Positions 6,779 through 7,215 of a stretch of 7,215 nucleotides of DNA are shown here, one piece after another. Below the pieces are notes generated by a model. It did no database searches and was not told where the DNA came from. It worked only from the letters and a program-made list of their open reading frames with translations. Numbering within the stretch: position 1 is the first letter of the stretch; every line of letters starts with the position of its first letter. Source of the stretch: a bacterium (GTDB lineage Bacteria > BMS3Abin14); assembly GCA_020352595.1 (NCBI GenBank), contig CP070682.1:302986-310200 (forward strand). The letters run 5' to 3'. A program made the position numbers and the translations under genes.

Positions 6779-7215
6779 TGGCACATCATCTCATCAAACG
6801 GTTCTCCCAGGGTGAGCGGTTGATCCACTGGCTCCAGATGCTCACCTTCCTGCTTCTCGTCCTGACCGGGGTGGGCCTTTATGCCAAGTCCTTCTTCGGT
6901 CTGACAAGGCTCTTCGGGGGTGTGGACACCTCGCGGGCCATCCACCACTACGCGGGGATCGTGTTCATCTTCTCGTCGGTGGCGCTGTTCTTCCAGTGGT
7001 TCAAGGACTTCACCGCGCCGGCGGAGGATTCCCTCGGCGAGGTGATCCGGGGCTACCTGGATCACAACATCCACCCGAAATCCGGCAAGATGAACGCGGG
7101 CCAGAAGCTGCTCGGCCTGTGCACCGGTCTCTTCGCAGTGGTCATGATCCTCACCGGCCTCGCCATGTGGTTCCCCTTCTTCCTGGGACGTGGAATGCAG
7201 CAGTGGATGTATTTC
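6778..7215 (+). CDS. fdnI: Formate dehydrogenase-N gamma subunit, cytochrome b (3' partial)
   Basis: This is the membrane diheme cytochrome b that takes electrons from the beta subunit and reduces quinone (also called fdhC or fdoI). The first 146 residues are present and the window ends inside the gene. The ATG shares its A with the TAA of the beta gene. Visible family features are ERLIHW with His17, RAIHH with His56 (or His57), and NAGQK at residues 106-110. His17 and His56 match heme ligands His18 and His57 of E. coli FdnI. Three membrane segments are evident at about 16-36, 57-75 and 112-132, the last followed by the W-P-F segment typical of the family. The further heme histidines and fourth helix should lie beyond the window. 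The similarity and gene order leave little room for another assignment. Confidence 0.93.
   Translation, partial: MAHHLIKRFSQGERLIHWLQMLTFLLLVLTGVGLYAKSFFGLTRLFGGVDTSRAIHHYAGIVFIFSSVALFFQWFKDFTAPAEDSLGEVIRGYLDHNIHPKSGKMNAGQKLLGLCTGLFAVVMILTGLAMWFPFFLGRGMQQWMYF

Overview
The window carries most of a membrane-bound, selenocysteine-containing formate dehydrogenase locus (formate dehydrogenase-N type), with every recognised gene on the + strand. The DNA is GC-rich. A recoded UGA, a twin-arginine signal, a b-type cytochrome subunit and a dedicated FdhE chaperone point to an anaerobic or facultative respiratory bacterium with Sec and Tat machinery. The protein style suggests a Desulfobacterota/Desulfuromonadota-like lineage, but that is an impression; no taxonomic marker is present.

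Layout: (1) 1-1281, the C-terminal half of a divergent formate dehydrogenase alpha-subunit paralogue whose start lies upstream of the window. (2) 1282-1432, a gap with small inverted repeats. (3) 1433-2365, fdhE, the cytoplasmic maturation factor with four CxxC pairs. (4) 2366-2845, a 480-bp gap holding a good sigma70-type promoter, several predicted RNA hairpins, a perfect 13-bp terminator-like hairpin, and a possible 23-codon ORF in frame with the next gene. (5) 2846-5938, the alpha subunit (1030 residues), read through an in-frame UGA at 3413-3415 as selenocysteine. A naive ORF caller splits it into two. (6) 5957-6778, the iron-sulfur beta subunit, starting with GTG. (7) 6778-7215, the cytochrome b gamma subunit, overlapping the beta stop by one base and cut by the window end.

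How they work together: alpha oxidises formate to CO2 at a Mo or W bis-pterin centre with Sec190. Electrons pass through its [4Fe-4S] cluster and the four clusters of beta to the hemes of gamma and then to quinone. The alpha Tat signal would carry folded alpha-beta to the periplasmic face. FdhE acts before export.

The enzyme operon itself is ordinary. The parts worth a second look are the promoter-structured RNA-terminator unit between fdhE and the alpha gene, the degenerate-looking alpha paralogue upstream, the in-frame mini-ORF, and a SECIS loop that differs at one position from the Escherichia coli fdhF pattern. I see no mobile element, CRISPR array or tRNA gene.
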